Source of the DNA: Lachnospiraceae bacterium
GTDB lineage: Bacteria > Bacillota > Clostridia > Lachnospirales > Lachnospiraceae
DNA: 64,000 bases
NCBI GenBank assembly: GCA_017479935.1
Contig: JAFVBO010000097.1
Span: 62,001 to 126,000 of the forward strand
Direction of reading: 5' to 3'
Shown piece by piece: positions 55,957 to 64,000 of this stretch. The first letter of the stretch is position 1. Each line of letters begins with the position of its first letter. The notes under the pieces are model-generated. The model was not told where the DNA came from, ran no database searches, and was given only the letters and a program-made list of their open reading frames with translations. The position numbers and the translations under genes were made by a program.

Positions 55957-56811
55957 TTAAGTCTCTGCTTTCAACGAGATGAACGCACCCAGATTTCCGC
56001 GTTTCCCATGGGATGCCCGATGGGAAAACAGCTCCTTCGAGTTACAGCAGGTGCATACATTCGTAACCGCCAGATGATCTTCCGTGATCCCCGCCCGCTT
56101 TAAGACGAGCACGTTTGCCTCCCACAGATCCAGATGCCATTTTTCCCCGGGCTTTCTGACGAAAATCCGCTGGACCTCTTCCGTGGTCCATTTCTCACGG
56201 AACGCATCGTACAGTTCATCGCCCACTTCATAACAGTCCCGGCAGATCCCGGGCCCGATCGCGGCCAGGATATCTTCCCGTCTGCACCCGAACGTCTCCG
56301 TCATCTTGCGGACGGTCACCTCTCCCATGCCGGCAAGCGTCCCCCGCCAGCCCGAATGCGATGTGGCCACCACTTTTCTGACCGGGTCCAGGAACAACAG
56401 GGGAATACAGTCCGCGTAAAACGTGGCCAGAACCAGCCCCGGCACATCGGTGATCAGGCCGTCCACATCCTCGTAGTCCGTCTCGGTCAGAAACCCCTTT
56501 CCGGCATCCGCCTCCGTGACAACCCGGACATTCGTGGTATGCGTCTGCCTGGAAAAGACGAGTCTGTTCGGATTCACATCCATGGCAGCGAGGAAGCGCC
56601 GGAAATTCTCCCTGGTCTTCTGCGGATCGTCCCCGCGGGAGGAGGTGAAGTTCATGGTGGCAAACTCGTTTTCGCTCACGCCTCCCATTCGGGTGGAGAA
56701 GGCGGCGTGAACCAGCCCCGTCCTGTCAAAAAGCGGGAAGGTAAAGAGCGGTATTCCCTTTTTTTCTGTGAACAACAAGCCATTTTCATGGACCTGTTCC
56801 CGGTAAATCAT
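55957..56811 (-). CDS. pgeF: YfiH/PgeF family copper- or zinc-binding protein
   Basis: 284 aa multicopper-oxidase-like fold family (also called polyphenol oxidase or LACC1-like; reported as purine nucleoside phosphorylase or peptidoglycan-editing factor in different species). Metal-binding His and Cys appear in SRQTHTTNV, YADCIPLLFLDP and TSHSGWRGT. ATG at 56811 has AGGGGG about 7 nt upstream; the upstream frame extension is not supported. Lies between yraN and thrC on the same strand. The last 16 bp are weakly echoed after the stop. Confidence 0.92.
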   Translation of the reverse strand: MIYREQVHENGLLFTEKKGIPLFTFPLFDRTGLVHAAFSTRMGGVSENEFATMNFTSSRGDDPQKTRENFRRFLAAMDVNPNRLVFSRQTHTTNVRVVTEADAGKGFLTETDYEDVDGLITDVPGLVLATFYADCIPLLFLDPVRKVVATSHSGWRGTLAGMGEVTVRKMTETFGCRREDILAAIGPGICRDCYEVGDELYDAFREKWTTEEVQRIFVRKPGEKWHLDLWEANVLVLKRAGITEDHLAVTNVCTCCNSKELFSHRASHGKRGNLGAFISLKAET

Positions 56812-56911
56812 GCCGCTACCCCCTTCCTTTTGGTATGAGCTGCTTATGGCATTTTCTGCCCTATGCATCGATAACGTTCGCATCGTCTGCATGAAACCTT
56901 TGGGACTTTGT

Positions 56912-57256
56912 TCAGAAGGCGTCTTTCAGGTGCCGCACATCTTCCCCGCAGATCGATACCACATCAAAGCGGCACGGCGTCTCTTCCGAAAGGTGCCGCT
57001 TCATCAGGTACACGCGCGCCGCCATGCGGATCGCCGCCTGCTTCTCAAACGTAACCGCCTCCGCCGGATCCCCGCAGCGATCGTTCTTTCGCCCTTTGAC
57101 CTCTACAAAGACCAGCGTCTTTTTGTCCTGGGCAATCAAATCGATCTCTCCGTGCCTGGCATGGAAGTTCCGCTCGAGAATGCGCATTCCTTTTTCTTCC
57201 AAACAGGCAGCCGCCAGATCCTCATAGCCGCTGCCAGTCTTTCGTCTATTCTCCAT
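56912..57256 (-). CDS. yraN: UPF0102 protein YraN
   Basis: 114 aa endonuclease-like fold protein, widely paired with rnhB. Motifs GSGYEDLAAACLEEKGMRIL, FHARHGEIDLIAQDKKTLVFVEVKGRK with the restriction-endonuclease-like E-IDLI-FVEVK signature. Function is not established. ATG at 57256, 3 nt after the rnhB stop; its ribosome site GGGAG is within the rnhB end. Confidence 0.94.
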   Translation of the reverse strand: MENRRKTGSGYEDLAAACLEEKGMRILERNFHARHGEIDLIAQDKKTLVFVEVKGRKNDRCGDPAEAVTFEKQAAIRMAARVYLMKRHLSEETPCRFDVVSICGEDVRHLKDAF

Positions 57257-57259
57257 GGT

Positions 57260-57901
57260 TTACTCCCGGAAGTTTTTTAAGAAGCTCTTCCGATGGATCG
57301 GGCACGGACCGTACGCCCGGATGGCGTCCGAATGCTGTTTTGTCCCGTAGCCCTTGTGCTTCGCAAAGCCATATTCCGGATACATGTCATCGTAGGACAC
57401 CATGATCCGGTCCCTGGTCACCTTGGCCAGAATGCTCGCAGCCGCGATGGATACGCTCTTCGCATCTCCTTTGATGATGGATACCTGCTCGCCTGTTACG
57501 CCCGGAATGATCACGGCATCGTTTAAGAGCACGTCCGGCATCACGGGGAGCTGCGCAAGGGCGCGCTTCATGGCCAGATAATCGGCCTGCAGGATGTTGA
57601 TCTCGTCAATCTCCTCCGGAGAGGCCATTCCAATTCCGTAGCCGATGGCGTATTCCCTGATCTCATCGAACAGGACCTCTCTCCGTTTTTCCGTCACCTT
57701 TTTGGAATCATTTAAATAAAGAAAGTCATGATCCAAGGGGAGGATGACAGCCGCCGCGACAACCGGACCTGCCAAGGGGCCGCGCCCTGCTTCATCGATG
57801 CCGCAGATAACTCCATGCGAAGCATATTCCCGTTCAAATTGCTTCATGGCGTCCAGTCTTTCCAGTTCCGCCCTGCGTTTTATTTCCTGTTTTTCCGTCA
57901 T
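57260..57901 (-). CDS. rnhB: Ribonuclease HII
   Basis: Cuts RNA in RNA/DNA hybrids, including single ribonucleotides. 213 aa: CGIDEAGRGPLAGPVVAAAV with the catalytic DE, DSKKVTEKRRE, and C-terminal YPEYGFAKHKGYGTKQH. An N-terminal helical extension (EIKRRAELERLDAMKQFE) is typical of Clostridia. Coupled to yraN, 57 bp after the first lepB. Confidence 0.96.
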   Translation of the reverse strand: MTEKQEIKRRAELERLDAMKQFEREYASHGVICGIDEAGRGPLAGPVVAAAVILPLDHDFLYLNDSKKVTEKRREVLFDEIREYAIGYGIGMASPEEIDEINILQADYLAMKRALAQLPVMPDVLLNDAVIIPGVTGEQVSIIKGDAKSVSIAAASILAKVTRDRIMVSYDDMYPEYGFAKHKGYGTKQHSDAIRAYGPCPIHRKSFLKNFRE

Positions 57902-57958
57902 GAATCATCACGCACCTTTGTTACGCGTTCTTCGCCCTCATGGCCGGGCAAAAATCCC

Positions 57959-58540
57959 TTATTCCAGAAAGCCGAAACTGGTGAGCGGCCAGATCCGGAT
58001 GAACGCCTTGCCCATAAACTGGCTGCGCTTCACATTCCCGACCACTTCCTTGCGGCTGTCCTGACTGTTGTTGCGGTTGTCTCCCAGAACAAAATACTCG
58101 TCTTCTCCGAGCGTAATCTCCTGGGCGGCTCTGCCTGCCTTCTTGATGGGCTCATATCCGTAGTCTTCTTCCAAGAGCTCACCGTTGATATAGATCCCGG
58201 ACCCGATGATCTGTACCGTCTCCCCGGGCAGCCCGATGATTCTCTTGATATAATACGTTTTATCCGTCGGATTCTCCAGAAAGACGACGATGTCAAAACG
58301 CTCGGGATTGCCCAACCGATAGGAAAGCTTGTCGACAATCAGCTGATCTCCATTTTCCAGCGTGTCATACATGGAACTTCCGGACACTTCCGTTCTCTGA
58401 CCGACGAAGGTGACAATGAGAAACGTGAGAAGAAAAATCCCACCAAAATAAATCACCACGTCCATAATTTCCTTAAACAGGCTGCGCGGCTTCTCCGCTT
58501 TTTCCAGTTCTTCTGTCTTTTCTACCTCTTCCCAATTCAT
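57959..58540 (-). CDS. lepB: Signal peptidase I (canonical copy)
   Basis: Membrane serine protease that removes signal peptides. 193 aa: acidic N terminus, one transmembrane helix (about 27-47), catalytic Ser56 in VSGSSMYDTLENGD, catalytic Lys99 in TYYIKRIIGLPGE, and LGDNRNNSQDSR. Both catalytic residues are present, in contrast to the second copy at 59537-60106. ATG at 58540 has AAGGGAAAA upstream. Separated from rbgA by repeated copies of the rbgA 3' end. Confidence 0.95.
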   Translation of the reverse strand: MNWEEVEKTEELEKAEKPRSLFKEIMDVVIYFGGIFLLTFLIVTFVGQRTEVSGSSMYDTLENGDQLIVDKLSYRLGNPERFDIVVFLENPTDKTYYIKRIIGLPGETVQIIGSGIYINGELLEEDYGYEPIKKAGRAAQEITLGEDEYFVLGDNRNNSQDSRKEVVGNVKRSQFMGKAFIRIWPLTSFGFLE

Positions 58541-58602
58541 GATTTTTCCCTTCTTTCCTAAATACCCTTCTGTCCCGACGATGAAGCGCTTCGTATCTGC
58601 TA

Positions 58603-58678
58603 GGCCAACGCTTCACGCATGCTTGTTCCCTGCTTTGCTACGCTTCGCACTTGCTTGTTCCCTGCTTTGCTACGCTTC
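58603..58678. repeat. 32-bp tandem repeats spanning the rbgA stop codon
   Basis: Minus strand: unit 58647-58678 begins GAAGCGTAGCAAAGCAGGGA and includes the last codons and TAG of rbgA; unit 58615-58646 repeats it with about 3 changes in 32; a third partial GAAGCGTTGGCC starts at 58614. The period of 32 is not a multiple of three. Confidence 0.9.
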
Positions 58679-59524
58679 ACTCACGCTCTCCAGCGTGATA
58701 CGTCCCAGCCTTCCGCTTCGAAAATCCTCCAGTACGAGCGCCGCCGCCCGGTCTGTGTCGGCCTCCCCGCCCTTCTTCAGACAGTTGCGCGCCACGGCGA
58801 TATCCGAAAGAAGCACCTCCGGTTTTTTCTCCGTCGCTTCTTCCAGCCCATATCGCTCCGGCAGCGCCTTAGGGTACTCCCTCTGAAGGAACCGGATGAG
58901 TTCCCACGAAAGTTCCGTAACGTTCAGTATATCATCTTTTATCGATCCGATCAATGCAAGCTTTAATCCCACCTGCGAATCTTCAAACTTGGGCCAGAGA
59001 ATCCCCGGCGTATCCAGGAGCTCCAGCTGCTTATTCAGCCGGATCCACTGGTTTCCGCGTGTTACCCCCGGCTTGTTGCCGGTCTTGGCGGACGCTTTTC
59101 CTGCCATCGTATTGATGAAGGTGGACTTCCCGGAGTTGGGAATTCCCGCCACCATAGCCCGGACCGGGCGGTTTAAGATCCCTCGCTTGCGGTCGCGCTC
59201 GGTTTTCTCTTTCGTCGCCTGCGCGATGACGGCCTGAATCTGCTTCTTGCCTTCTCCGTTTCTGGCATCCATGGCCATACAGTACAGGCCTTCCTCCGAA
59301 AACCGTTCCATCCAGCGTTTCGTGCGGGCCGGATCTGCCAGGTCTGCCTTATTAAAGATCACCACGCGGGATTTATCTTTCGCCATCGCGAACAGATCCG
59401 GATTGCGCCCGGAAAGCGGGACGCGCGCGTCCGTGATCTCGATGACCAGGTCCACCAGCTTCAGATCTTCCTGCATGGCGCGCTTGGCCTTTGTCATATG
59501 TCCCGGATACCATTGTATGTTCAT
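58670..59524 (-). CDS. rbgA: Ribosome biogenesis GTPase RbgA (YlqF)
   Basis: Circularly permuted GTPase needed for late 50S assembly. 284 aa: N-terminal IQWYPGHMTKAKRAMQED, G4 VIFNKADL before G1 GIPNSGKSTFIN and G3 DTPGILWPK, the permuted order G4-G1-G3, and a C-terminal helical RNA-binding domain. ATG at 59524, 12 bp after the second lepB stop. Sits between two signal peptidase genes. Its 3' end is tandemly duplicated. Confidence 0.96.
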   Translation of the reverse strand: MNIQWYPGHMTKAKRAMQEDLKLVDLVIEITDARVPLSGRNPDLFAMAKDKSRVVIFNKADLADPARTKRWMERFSEEGLYCMAMDARNGEGKKQIQAVIAQATKEKTERDRKRGILNRPVRAMVAGIPNSGKSTFINTMAGKASAKTGNKPGVTRGNQWIRLNKQLELLDTPGILWPKFEDSQVGLKLALIGSIKDDILNVTELSWELIRFLQREYPKALPERYGLEEATEKKPEVLLSDIAVARNCLKKGGEADTDRAAALVLEDFRSGRLGRITLESVSEA

Positions 59525-59536
59525 GCCGATTGCTCC

Positions 59537-60106
59537 CTATTTTACAAAGCCCATTTCATCTAATGGCTCCAGTTTAAACCAGACTTTTCCGATCAAATCC
59601 GCTCTGCGCACGTTGCCGACGCTTTCAAACCGGCTGTCTTCACTGTTGTCCCGATTGTCTCCCAGGACAAAATACTCGTTTTCCCCTAAAATCACGGGTT
59701 CGGACGCCAAGCCCGATAACACGGCCTTATCCAGCTGATCCCGCAGCGCTAACGGACTCCCGTTCACATACAGCTGCCCGTCTTTCATCTGAACGGTTTC
59801 GCCCGGAAGACCAATCACCCGGCGAATCAGGGTTCGCTCCTCGCCGTTTCCGCTCTGGCTTTTGAAATACACCAACTGCAGCCGCTCCGGCTCCTGAAAC
59901 AAATACGTAAGGCGGTTCACAAAGACGACATTGCCGTCCGAAAGAACGGATTCCATCGACCGTCCTGTGACAGTGATCGGAGACACAAAGTAAAAGCCGA
60001 TCATGACGGCAAAGGTAACCGCCGCCGTGAAATTCACCACAAAGCGAAGCGTCTCCTGCAGTTTTCTTTTTCTCTTATCCACCCGATAAAAACTGGGAAC
60101 TGCCAT
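59537..60106 (-). CDS. Signal peptidase I homologue with Arg at the catalytic Lys
   Basis: 189 aa signal peptidase I fold: basic N terminus, transmembrane helix (about 22-42), Ser50 in VTGRSMESVLSDGN, VFVNRLTY, and LGDNRDNSEDSRF. The box that should read IKR-IGLPG reads TLIRRVIGLPGE, so Arg95 (codon CGC) replaces the general-base lysine. All else is conserved. It may be inactive, may use another base, or may act on a subset of substrates. ATG at 60106 has AAGGA 8 nt upstream. Between rplS and rbgA, the usual place for lepB in Clostridia. Confidence 0.9.
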   Translation of the reverse strand: MAVPSFYRVDKRKRKLQETLRFVVNFTAAVTFAVMIGFYFVSPITVTGRSMESVLSDGNVVFVNRLTYLFQEPERLQLVYFKSQSGNGEERTLIRRVIGLPGETVQMKDGQLYVNGSPLALRDQLDKAVLSGLASEPVILGENEYFVLGDNRDNSEDSRFESVGNVRRADLIGKVWFKLEPLDEMGFVK

Positions 60107-60135
60107 GCAAGTATCCTTCCCATTAAACAACGAAA

Positions 60136-60163
60136 GGGACAAGTACCGTAAAGTATTTGCCCC
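60136..60163 (-). terminator. hairpin after rplS
   Basis: GGGACAAGTA (60136-60145) pairs with TATTTGCCCC (60154-60163) with one G-U or mismatch pair; followed on the minus strand by TTTCGTTGTTT. Probably partial termination between rplS and lepB. Confidence 0.55.
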
Positions 60164-60176
60164 CTCGCAGACGATC

Positions 60177-60521
60177 TTATTTAACCAGTTCCTTGACCTT
60201 CGCCTTCTTGCCAACGCGACCGCGCAGGTAGTTCAGCTTAGCTCTTCTTACTTTACCGTGTCTTACAACCTCAATGTGATCGATAGAGGGAGAATTGACC
60301 GGCCACGTTCTCTCAACGCCTACGCCGTTGGAAGTCTTGCGGACCGTAAAGGTTTCGCGCAGACCGCCGTTCTGTCTCTTTAAAACCACACCTTCGAAAA
60401 CCTGAATTCTCTCACGGTTTCCTTCTTTGATCTTGGCGTGTACACGCACGGTGTCGCCGACGCGGAAAGGAGCGACCTCTTTCAGCTGCTCGGCCTCAAT
60501 CTGTTTAATAATGTCGTTCAT
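60177..60521 (-). CDS. rplS: 50S ribosomal protein L19
   Basis: Large-subunit protein at the subunit interface. 114 aa with [32 protein letters not shown] and C-terminal [17 protein letters not shown]; standard length. ATG at 60521 follows AGGAGGT. It has its own promoter in the trmD-rplS spacer. Confidence 0.98.
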   Translation of the reverse strand: MNDIIKQIEAEQLKEVAPFRVGDTVRVHAKIKEGNRERIQVFEGVVLKRQNGGLRETFTVRKTSNGVGVERTWPVNSPSIDHIEVVRHGKVRRAKLNYLRGRVGKKAKVKELVK

Positions 60522-60597
60522 GGTAGTGTAACCTCCTATTATTCGATGTTCTTAATGCCGCCAGCAACAGAGGACCATCTTTTCTACACAATTCGTT

Positions 60598-60626
60598 ATT
60601 CTATCATGTTTCCCTCGCCTTGGCAA
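60598..60626 (-). promoter_or_regulatory. internal promoter for rplS
   Basis: Minus strand: -35 TTGCCA at 60621-60626, 17-bp spacer, -10 TAGAAT at 60598-60603; leader about 70 nt. Confidence 0.65.
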
Positions 60627-60708
60627 GAAAAACTTTCGGGATTATTTCTGTTTTTCAGCGATTGGTACTATTTACGGGTCGGGTAGCGCTCTTGCTTTGA
60701 GAAAGCAG

Positions 60709-61449
60709 TCACTCACCTTGCTCGTCCGTCAAAGAATCCAGGAATTTTCTGTCCGCCTTCGTCAGCTCCACCTGCTCAAACATGTCCGGCCGCATGGCCC
60801 GGGTCCGAAGCAGGGACTGCTGTCTGCGCCAGGTTTCGATATTCTTATGGTGTCCCGAAAGCAGCACCGCCGGCACTTCCCGCCCCTCAAACACATCGGG
60901 GCGCGTGTACTGCGGGTACTCTAAGAGATGTCCCTGATGCGACTCCTGCCCGGCGGATTCTTCATTATTTAAAACCCCCGGCACCAGGCGCGAAATCGTG
61001 TCGATCATGACCATGGCCGGAAGCTCCCCGCCCGTCAGCACATAGTCGCCGATGGAGACCGGATCCGTGACGATCATCTCCAGTACACGCTCATCGATGC
61101 CCTCGTAATGACCGCACAGAAAGATCAGTTCCTCTTCCTTGGCGAACTCTTCGGCCATTCGCTGGTCAAAGACGCGCCCCTGCGGCGTCAGATAAATGCA
61201 TCTTGGCTTCTTTTCGCAGTCTTTTGTCACCGCCTGGAAGGCGCGGTACACAGGCCCCGGCTGCATGACCATGCCGGCCCCGCCGCCGTAAGGGTAATCG
61301 TCCACCCGGTTATGTTTGTTCTCCGCAAAATCCCGGATATCCGTGGCGTCAATGGATAAAAGGCCCTTTTCCATCGCCCGCCCGATGATGCTGGTGTGAA
61401 GTCCGTTCATCACCATATCCGGAAACAGTGTTAGTACATGAAATTTCAT
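60709..61449 (-). CDS. trmD: tRNA (guanine-37-N1)-methyltransferase
   Basis: SPOUT knot enzyme methylating G37 of tRNAs reading CNN codons. 246 aa: [43 protein letters not shown] and [21 protein letters not shown] (SAM knot). Start ATG at 61449 fits the family, although its ribosome site is poor; an in-frame GTG at 61473 gives 8 more residues. Follows rimM in the usual rpsP-khpA-rimM-trmD-rplS order. Confidence 0.96.
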   Translation of the reverse strand: MKFHVLTLFPDMVMNGLHTSIIGRAMEKGLLSIDATDIRDFAENKHNRVDDYPYGGGAGMVMQPGPVYRAFQAVTKDCEKKPRCIYLTPQGRVFDQRMAEEFAKEEELIFLCGHYEGIDERVLEMIVTDPVSIGDYVLTGGELPAMVMIDTISRLVPGVLNNEESAGQESHQGHLLEYPQYTRPDVFEGREVPAVLLSGHHKNIETWRRQQSLLRTRAMRPDMFEQVELTKADRKFLDSLTDEQGE

Positions 61450-61506
61450 ATTTGTGACCAAGTAATCGCGCACACCACACGCTTAAAAGCCGCATGCGCA
61501 GACATT

Positions 61507-62019
61507 CTAATCCAGAAGGCCATCCGGAATGACCACGGTCATGACCCGGTTTTCCAAATCCACGTTTTGCACGCAGGAAGCGATCGCCGGAAGCAGAACC
61601 GTGTTCTTTTCCCCGTCGCGCTTGATCTCGTAGCAGTCATTGGCTCCCGTTGCGAGCACATCCACCACCTCGCCAAAGCGCGCTCCGTCCTCCGTTACCA
61701 CCGTAAGGCCGATGATATCCGAGATATAGTACTCGTTTTCCGCGCAGGGCATGGCTTCACTTCTTTCAATCAGAAGATCCGCGTTCCGGTACAGCGCGGC
61801 CCGGTCCATATCATCGATCCCCTTCGCCTTGATGATCACAAACTGCTTAAAGAAACGCACCTGCTCAAGTTCCCACTCTTCGCGGCCTTTGGAGGTGACC
61901 GCCGTCACCTTTTTTAACTTCTTAAAACGGGACGGGTCATCGGTTGTGGGATATACCTTCATTTCTCCATGAACGCCGTGCGTCGTGGTGATAACGCCTA
62001 CGCGCAAATACTCTTCCAT
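61507..62019 (-). CDS. rimM: 16S rRNA processing protein RimM
   Basis: Binds S19 in assembling 30S subunits and aids 16S head maturation. 170 aa: LRVGVITTTHGVHGEMKVYPTT N-terminal barrel and a PRC-barrel with EYYISDIIGLTVVTEDG and VLLPAIASCVQNVDLENRVM. ATG at 62019 with AAGGGGCG upstream. Between khpA and trmD. Confidence 0.95.
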   Translation of the reverse strand: MEEYLRVGVITTTHGVHGEMKVYPTTDDPSRFKKLKKVTAVTSKGREEWELEQVRFFKQFVIIKAKGIDDMDRAALYRNADLLIERSEAMPCAENEYYISDIIGLTVVTEDGARFGEVVDVLATGANDCYEIKRDGEKNTVLLPAIASCVQNVDLENRVMTVVIPDGLLD

Positions 62020-62107
62020 TCTATTACGCCCCTTTCCAAAAGCCATGATGCCAAGAAAGCCGAACGCGTCTTCTTTACGTCGTCCGGCTTCGAGCTTTTC
62101 TTCTTGT

Positions 62108-62335
62108 TTACTGGATTTCCAGCGTCACTTTCTTTTCTTCCTTCGAAGAGGCCGCCTTCACAACAGAACGGATCGCCTTCGCGATACGCCCCTGCTTGCC
62201 AATGACCTTACCCATATCTGACTGCGCAACGTGAAGTTCAAGAATGATCTCACGATCCGTTTCCCGTTCCTCTACCTGTACTTCGTCGGGGTTATCCACC
62301 AGAGACTTGGCAATGACTTCTACCAGTTTTTTCAT
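62108..62335 (-). CDS. khpA: KH-domain RNA-binding protein KhpA
   Basis: 75 aa single KH domain with GKVIGKQGRIAKAIRSVVKA, the GxxG loop being GKQG. In Gram-positives KhpA pairs with KhpB (Jag) and affects mRNA and cell division. Sits in its usual place between rpsP and rimM. Confidence 0.94.
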   Translation of the reverse strand: MKKLVEVIAKSLVDNPDEVQVEERETDREIILELHVAQSDMGKVIGKQGRIAKAIRSVVKAASSKEEKKVTLEIQ

Positions 62336-62355
62336 AGTCGATACCTCCCGGGTAC

Positions 62356-62601
62356 TTATTTTTCAACGCCGGCGATTTTCAGGATCTTTGCAACTGTTTC
62401 GGTAGGCTGAGCGCCATTTGCTAACCACTTCTTTGCCTTCTCTTCATCGATCTTGATTACACTCGGATCCTTGGTGGGATCATAGTAACCGATCTCCTCG
62501 ATGAAACGACCATCTCTGGGGAAGCGGGAATCTGCGACGATCACTCTATAGAAAGGAGCTTTCTTCTGACCCATTCTCTTTAATCTCATCTTTACTGCCA
62601 T
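62356..62601 (-). CDS. rpsP: 30S ribosomal protein S16
   Basis: 81 aa small-subunit protein, beginning [20 protein letters not shown] with the [10 protein letters not shown] and EEIGYYDP segments; complete and standard. ATG at 62601 preceded by AGGAGGTG. First ribosomal gene after ffh. Confidence 0.98.
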   Translation of the reverse strand: MAVKMRLKRMGQKKAPFYRVIVADSRFPRDGRFIEEIGYYDPTKDPSVIKIDEEKAKKWLANGAQPTETVAKILKIAGVEK

Positions 62602-62663
62602 GTTTTTTCACCTCCTTGGTTTACTTATCTATCCAAACAGGGCTGTGCCCTGGCGGAATCTCT

Positions 62664-64000
62664 TTAGAACGGAAGCTTTAATCCTCCGAAGCGGCTCTTT
62701 TTCCCACTCATCATCGAAGACATCTGCTTCATCATCTTCCGGCTCTGCTCAAACTGCTTCATTAAGCGGTTGACATCCGCCACATCCACACCGGCTCCGG
62801 CCGCAATGCGGCGCTTTCTGGCGGGATTGATGAGGTCCGGATTTTCGCGTTCCTTCGCCGTCATGGACTGGATGATGGCTTTGGTCTGCTTCATGTTCTT
62901 ATCCGCAGCCTCTTCGTCGATGCTGACATTTTTCATCTTACTGCCAACACCAGGCAGCATGCTTAAGAGGTCGCCCATGCTCCCCATCTTCTGCACCTGA
63001 CCGATCTGATCCAGGAAATCGTTGAAGTTAAACTCCGCTTTCCGGATCCGCTTCTCCATCTCCTTGGCCTGGTTTTCATCCAGAGACAGTTCCGCTTTCT
63101 CAATCAGCGACAGAATGTCGCCCATGCCCAGGATACGGGAAGCCATGCGGTCCGGATAAAACTGCTCCAGATCCGACAGCTTTTCGCCCATACCCACATA
63201 CAGGATAGGCTTTCCTGTCACGGCTCGCACCGAAAGGGCCGCGCCGCCGCGGGTATCGCCGTCCATCTTGGTCAGGATCACGCCGTCCACGCTCACCTTG
63301 CTGTCGAAGGTGCTGGCAGCGTTCACCGCGTCCTGGCCGGTCATGGCGTCTAATACCAGTACGGTAAAATCCACCGGGACAGCCTTTTTAATCTCAACCA
63401 GCTCCGTCATCATGTCATCATCGACATGAAGACGACCGGCCGTATCCAAAATCAGAAGATTGTTTCCATTCTTTTCCGCGTGAGCAAGCGCCGCCTTGGC
63501 GATGTTCACCGGGCTGTGTCCGGTTCCCATGGAAAAGACCGGAACACCCTGCTTTTCGCCGTTCACCTTCAGCTGTTCAACTGCAGCCGGGCGATACACA
63601 TCCAGCGCAACAAGCAGCGGCTTGTACCCCTTGATCTTCCACTTTCCTGCCAGCTTGGCAGCCGTCGTGGTTTTGCCGGCGCCCTGAAGGCCTGCCATGA
63701 GCACAATCGTGATCTCATTTCTGGGCTTCAACGGGATTTCCGTTGTCTCGGAACCCATCAGGGAAACGAGTTCCTCATTGACAATCTTGATAACCATCTG
63801 TCCGGGCGTCAGGCTGGACATGACATCCTGTCCGACCGCGCGTTCCTCGATGGTCTTGATGAAGTTTTTGACTACCTTGAAGTTGACGTCCGCCTCTAAA
63901 AGAGCCATCTTGACTTCCCGGCAGGCGCTCTTAACGTCCGCCTCCGACAGGCGTCCCTTGCCCCGCAGATTTTTAAAAATATTCTGCAGTTTTTCCGATA
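62664..64000 (-). CDS. ffh: Signal recognition particle protein Ffh (5' end cut by window edge)
   Basis: SRP GTPase that binds signal sequences on ribosomes. The frame is open to the right edge; residues visible there are SEKLQNIFKNLRGKGRLSEA, so only about 6-8 N-terminal residues lie outside. N domain, P-loop MAGLQGAGKTTT, DTAGRLHVDDDMM, TKMDGDTRGG, then the methionine-rich M domain ending SMMSGKKSRFGGLKLPF. First visible gene of ffh-rpsP-khpA-rimM-trmD-rplS; its receptor FtsY is at the other end of the window. Confidence 0.97.
   Translation of the reverse strand, partial: SEKLQNIFKNLRGKGRLSEADVKSACREVKMALLEADVNFKVVKNFIKTIEERAVGQDVMSSLTPGQMVIKIVNEELVSLMGSETTEIPLKPRNEITIVLMAGLQGAGKTTTAAKLAGKWKIKGYKPLLVALDVYRPAAVEQLKVNGEKQGVPVFSMGTGHSPVNIAKAALAHAEKNGNNLLILDTAGRLHVDDDMMTELVEIKKAVPVDFTVLVLDAMTGQDAVNAASTFDSKVSVDGVILTKMDGDTRGGAALSVRAVTGKPILYVGMGEKLSDLEQFYPDRMASRILGMGDILSLIEKAELSLDENQAKEMEKRIRKAEFNFNDFLDQIGQVQKMGSMGDLLSMLPGVGSKMKNVSIDEEAADKNMKQTKAIIQSMTAKERENPDLINPARKRRIAAGAGVDVADVNRLMKQFEQSRKMMKQMSSMMSGKKSRFGGLKLPF

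Noticed and set aside
55942..55972. Possible stop-codon duplication after pgeF
   Set aside because: Only about 10 of 16 positions match; not distinguishable from chance.

Overview
The window reads as a chromosomal core segment of a Clostridia bacterium, most likely Lachnospiraceae or a close relative, with roughly 50-55% G+C by eye. Signs of this are the Firmicutes order of housekeeping genes, AGGAGG-type ribosome binding sites, a canonical T-box leader, a DinR/LexA-type SOS box (CGAAC-N4-GTTCG), a DUF5688-type protein, a pyrophosphate-dependent phosphofructokinase, and a giant 2-hydroxyacyl-CoA dehydratase activase fusion. I see no prophage, insertion sequence, rRNA operon or CRISPR array.

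Layout. 1-170 is the end of an unidentified + strand gene. 357-6632 (-) is yceD-rpmF, then acpP-rnc-smc-ftsY (lipid carrier, RNase III, condensin, SRP receptor). 6838-11593 (-) holds a Nudix gene with tmcAL, then rny (RNase Y) and recA with its SOS box. 11978-15843 (-) is ilvB-ilvN-ilvC behind an isoleucine T-box and a long hairpin-rich leader. 15908-18086 (-) has lysA and a rhomboid-like membrane protein. 18374-24805 (+) has the 1424-aa activase fusion, tRNA-Ser(CGA) and an orphan DnaK. 24849-29981 (-) is queA-rluF-ligA-amidase. 30140-31627 (-) is an acidic membrane protein; tRNA-Arg(CCG) and a DUF5688 gene follow on +. 33102-37246 (-) has rpsO, pnp and a probable Re-type citrate synthase, divergent from an Mrp/ApbC ATPase (+). 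38467-43701 (-) is surface-related: a secreted EndoU-type nuclease with a small partner gene, then glf, a lipoprotein and a membrane glycosyltransferase. 43919-45580 (+) is pfp. 45659-50967 (-) has two large exported proteins (transglutaminase-SLH, and Bsp-like repeats with an M15 peptidase). 51032-64000 (-) runs from ffh, rpsP, khpA, rimM, trmD, rplS through two signal peptidases, rbgA, rnhB, yraN, pgeF, thrC and a HelD-like helicase to NADP isocitrate dehydrogenase.

Functionally the window joins protein targeting and export (ffh, ftsY, two lepB), ribosome and tRNA maturation (rbgA, rimM, trmD, tmcAL, queA, rluF, rnc, rny, pnp), amino-acid synthesis (ilvBNC, lysA, thrC, Re-citrate synthase plus icd toward 2-oxoglutarate) and envelope proteins.

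The least ordinary signal is a repeated architecture at gene 3' ends. At ftsY, tmcAL, rluF and rbgA (and weakly at a glycosyltransferase) the last codons plus the stop codon are tandemly duplicated into the downstream spacer with 20-32 bp periods. Other points: a signal peptidase with Arg at the catalytic Lys position, a secreted EndoU nuclease with a candidate immunity gene, a 73-nt near-perfect REP-like palindrome, and unusually structured leaders before ilvB, recA and pnp.
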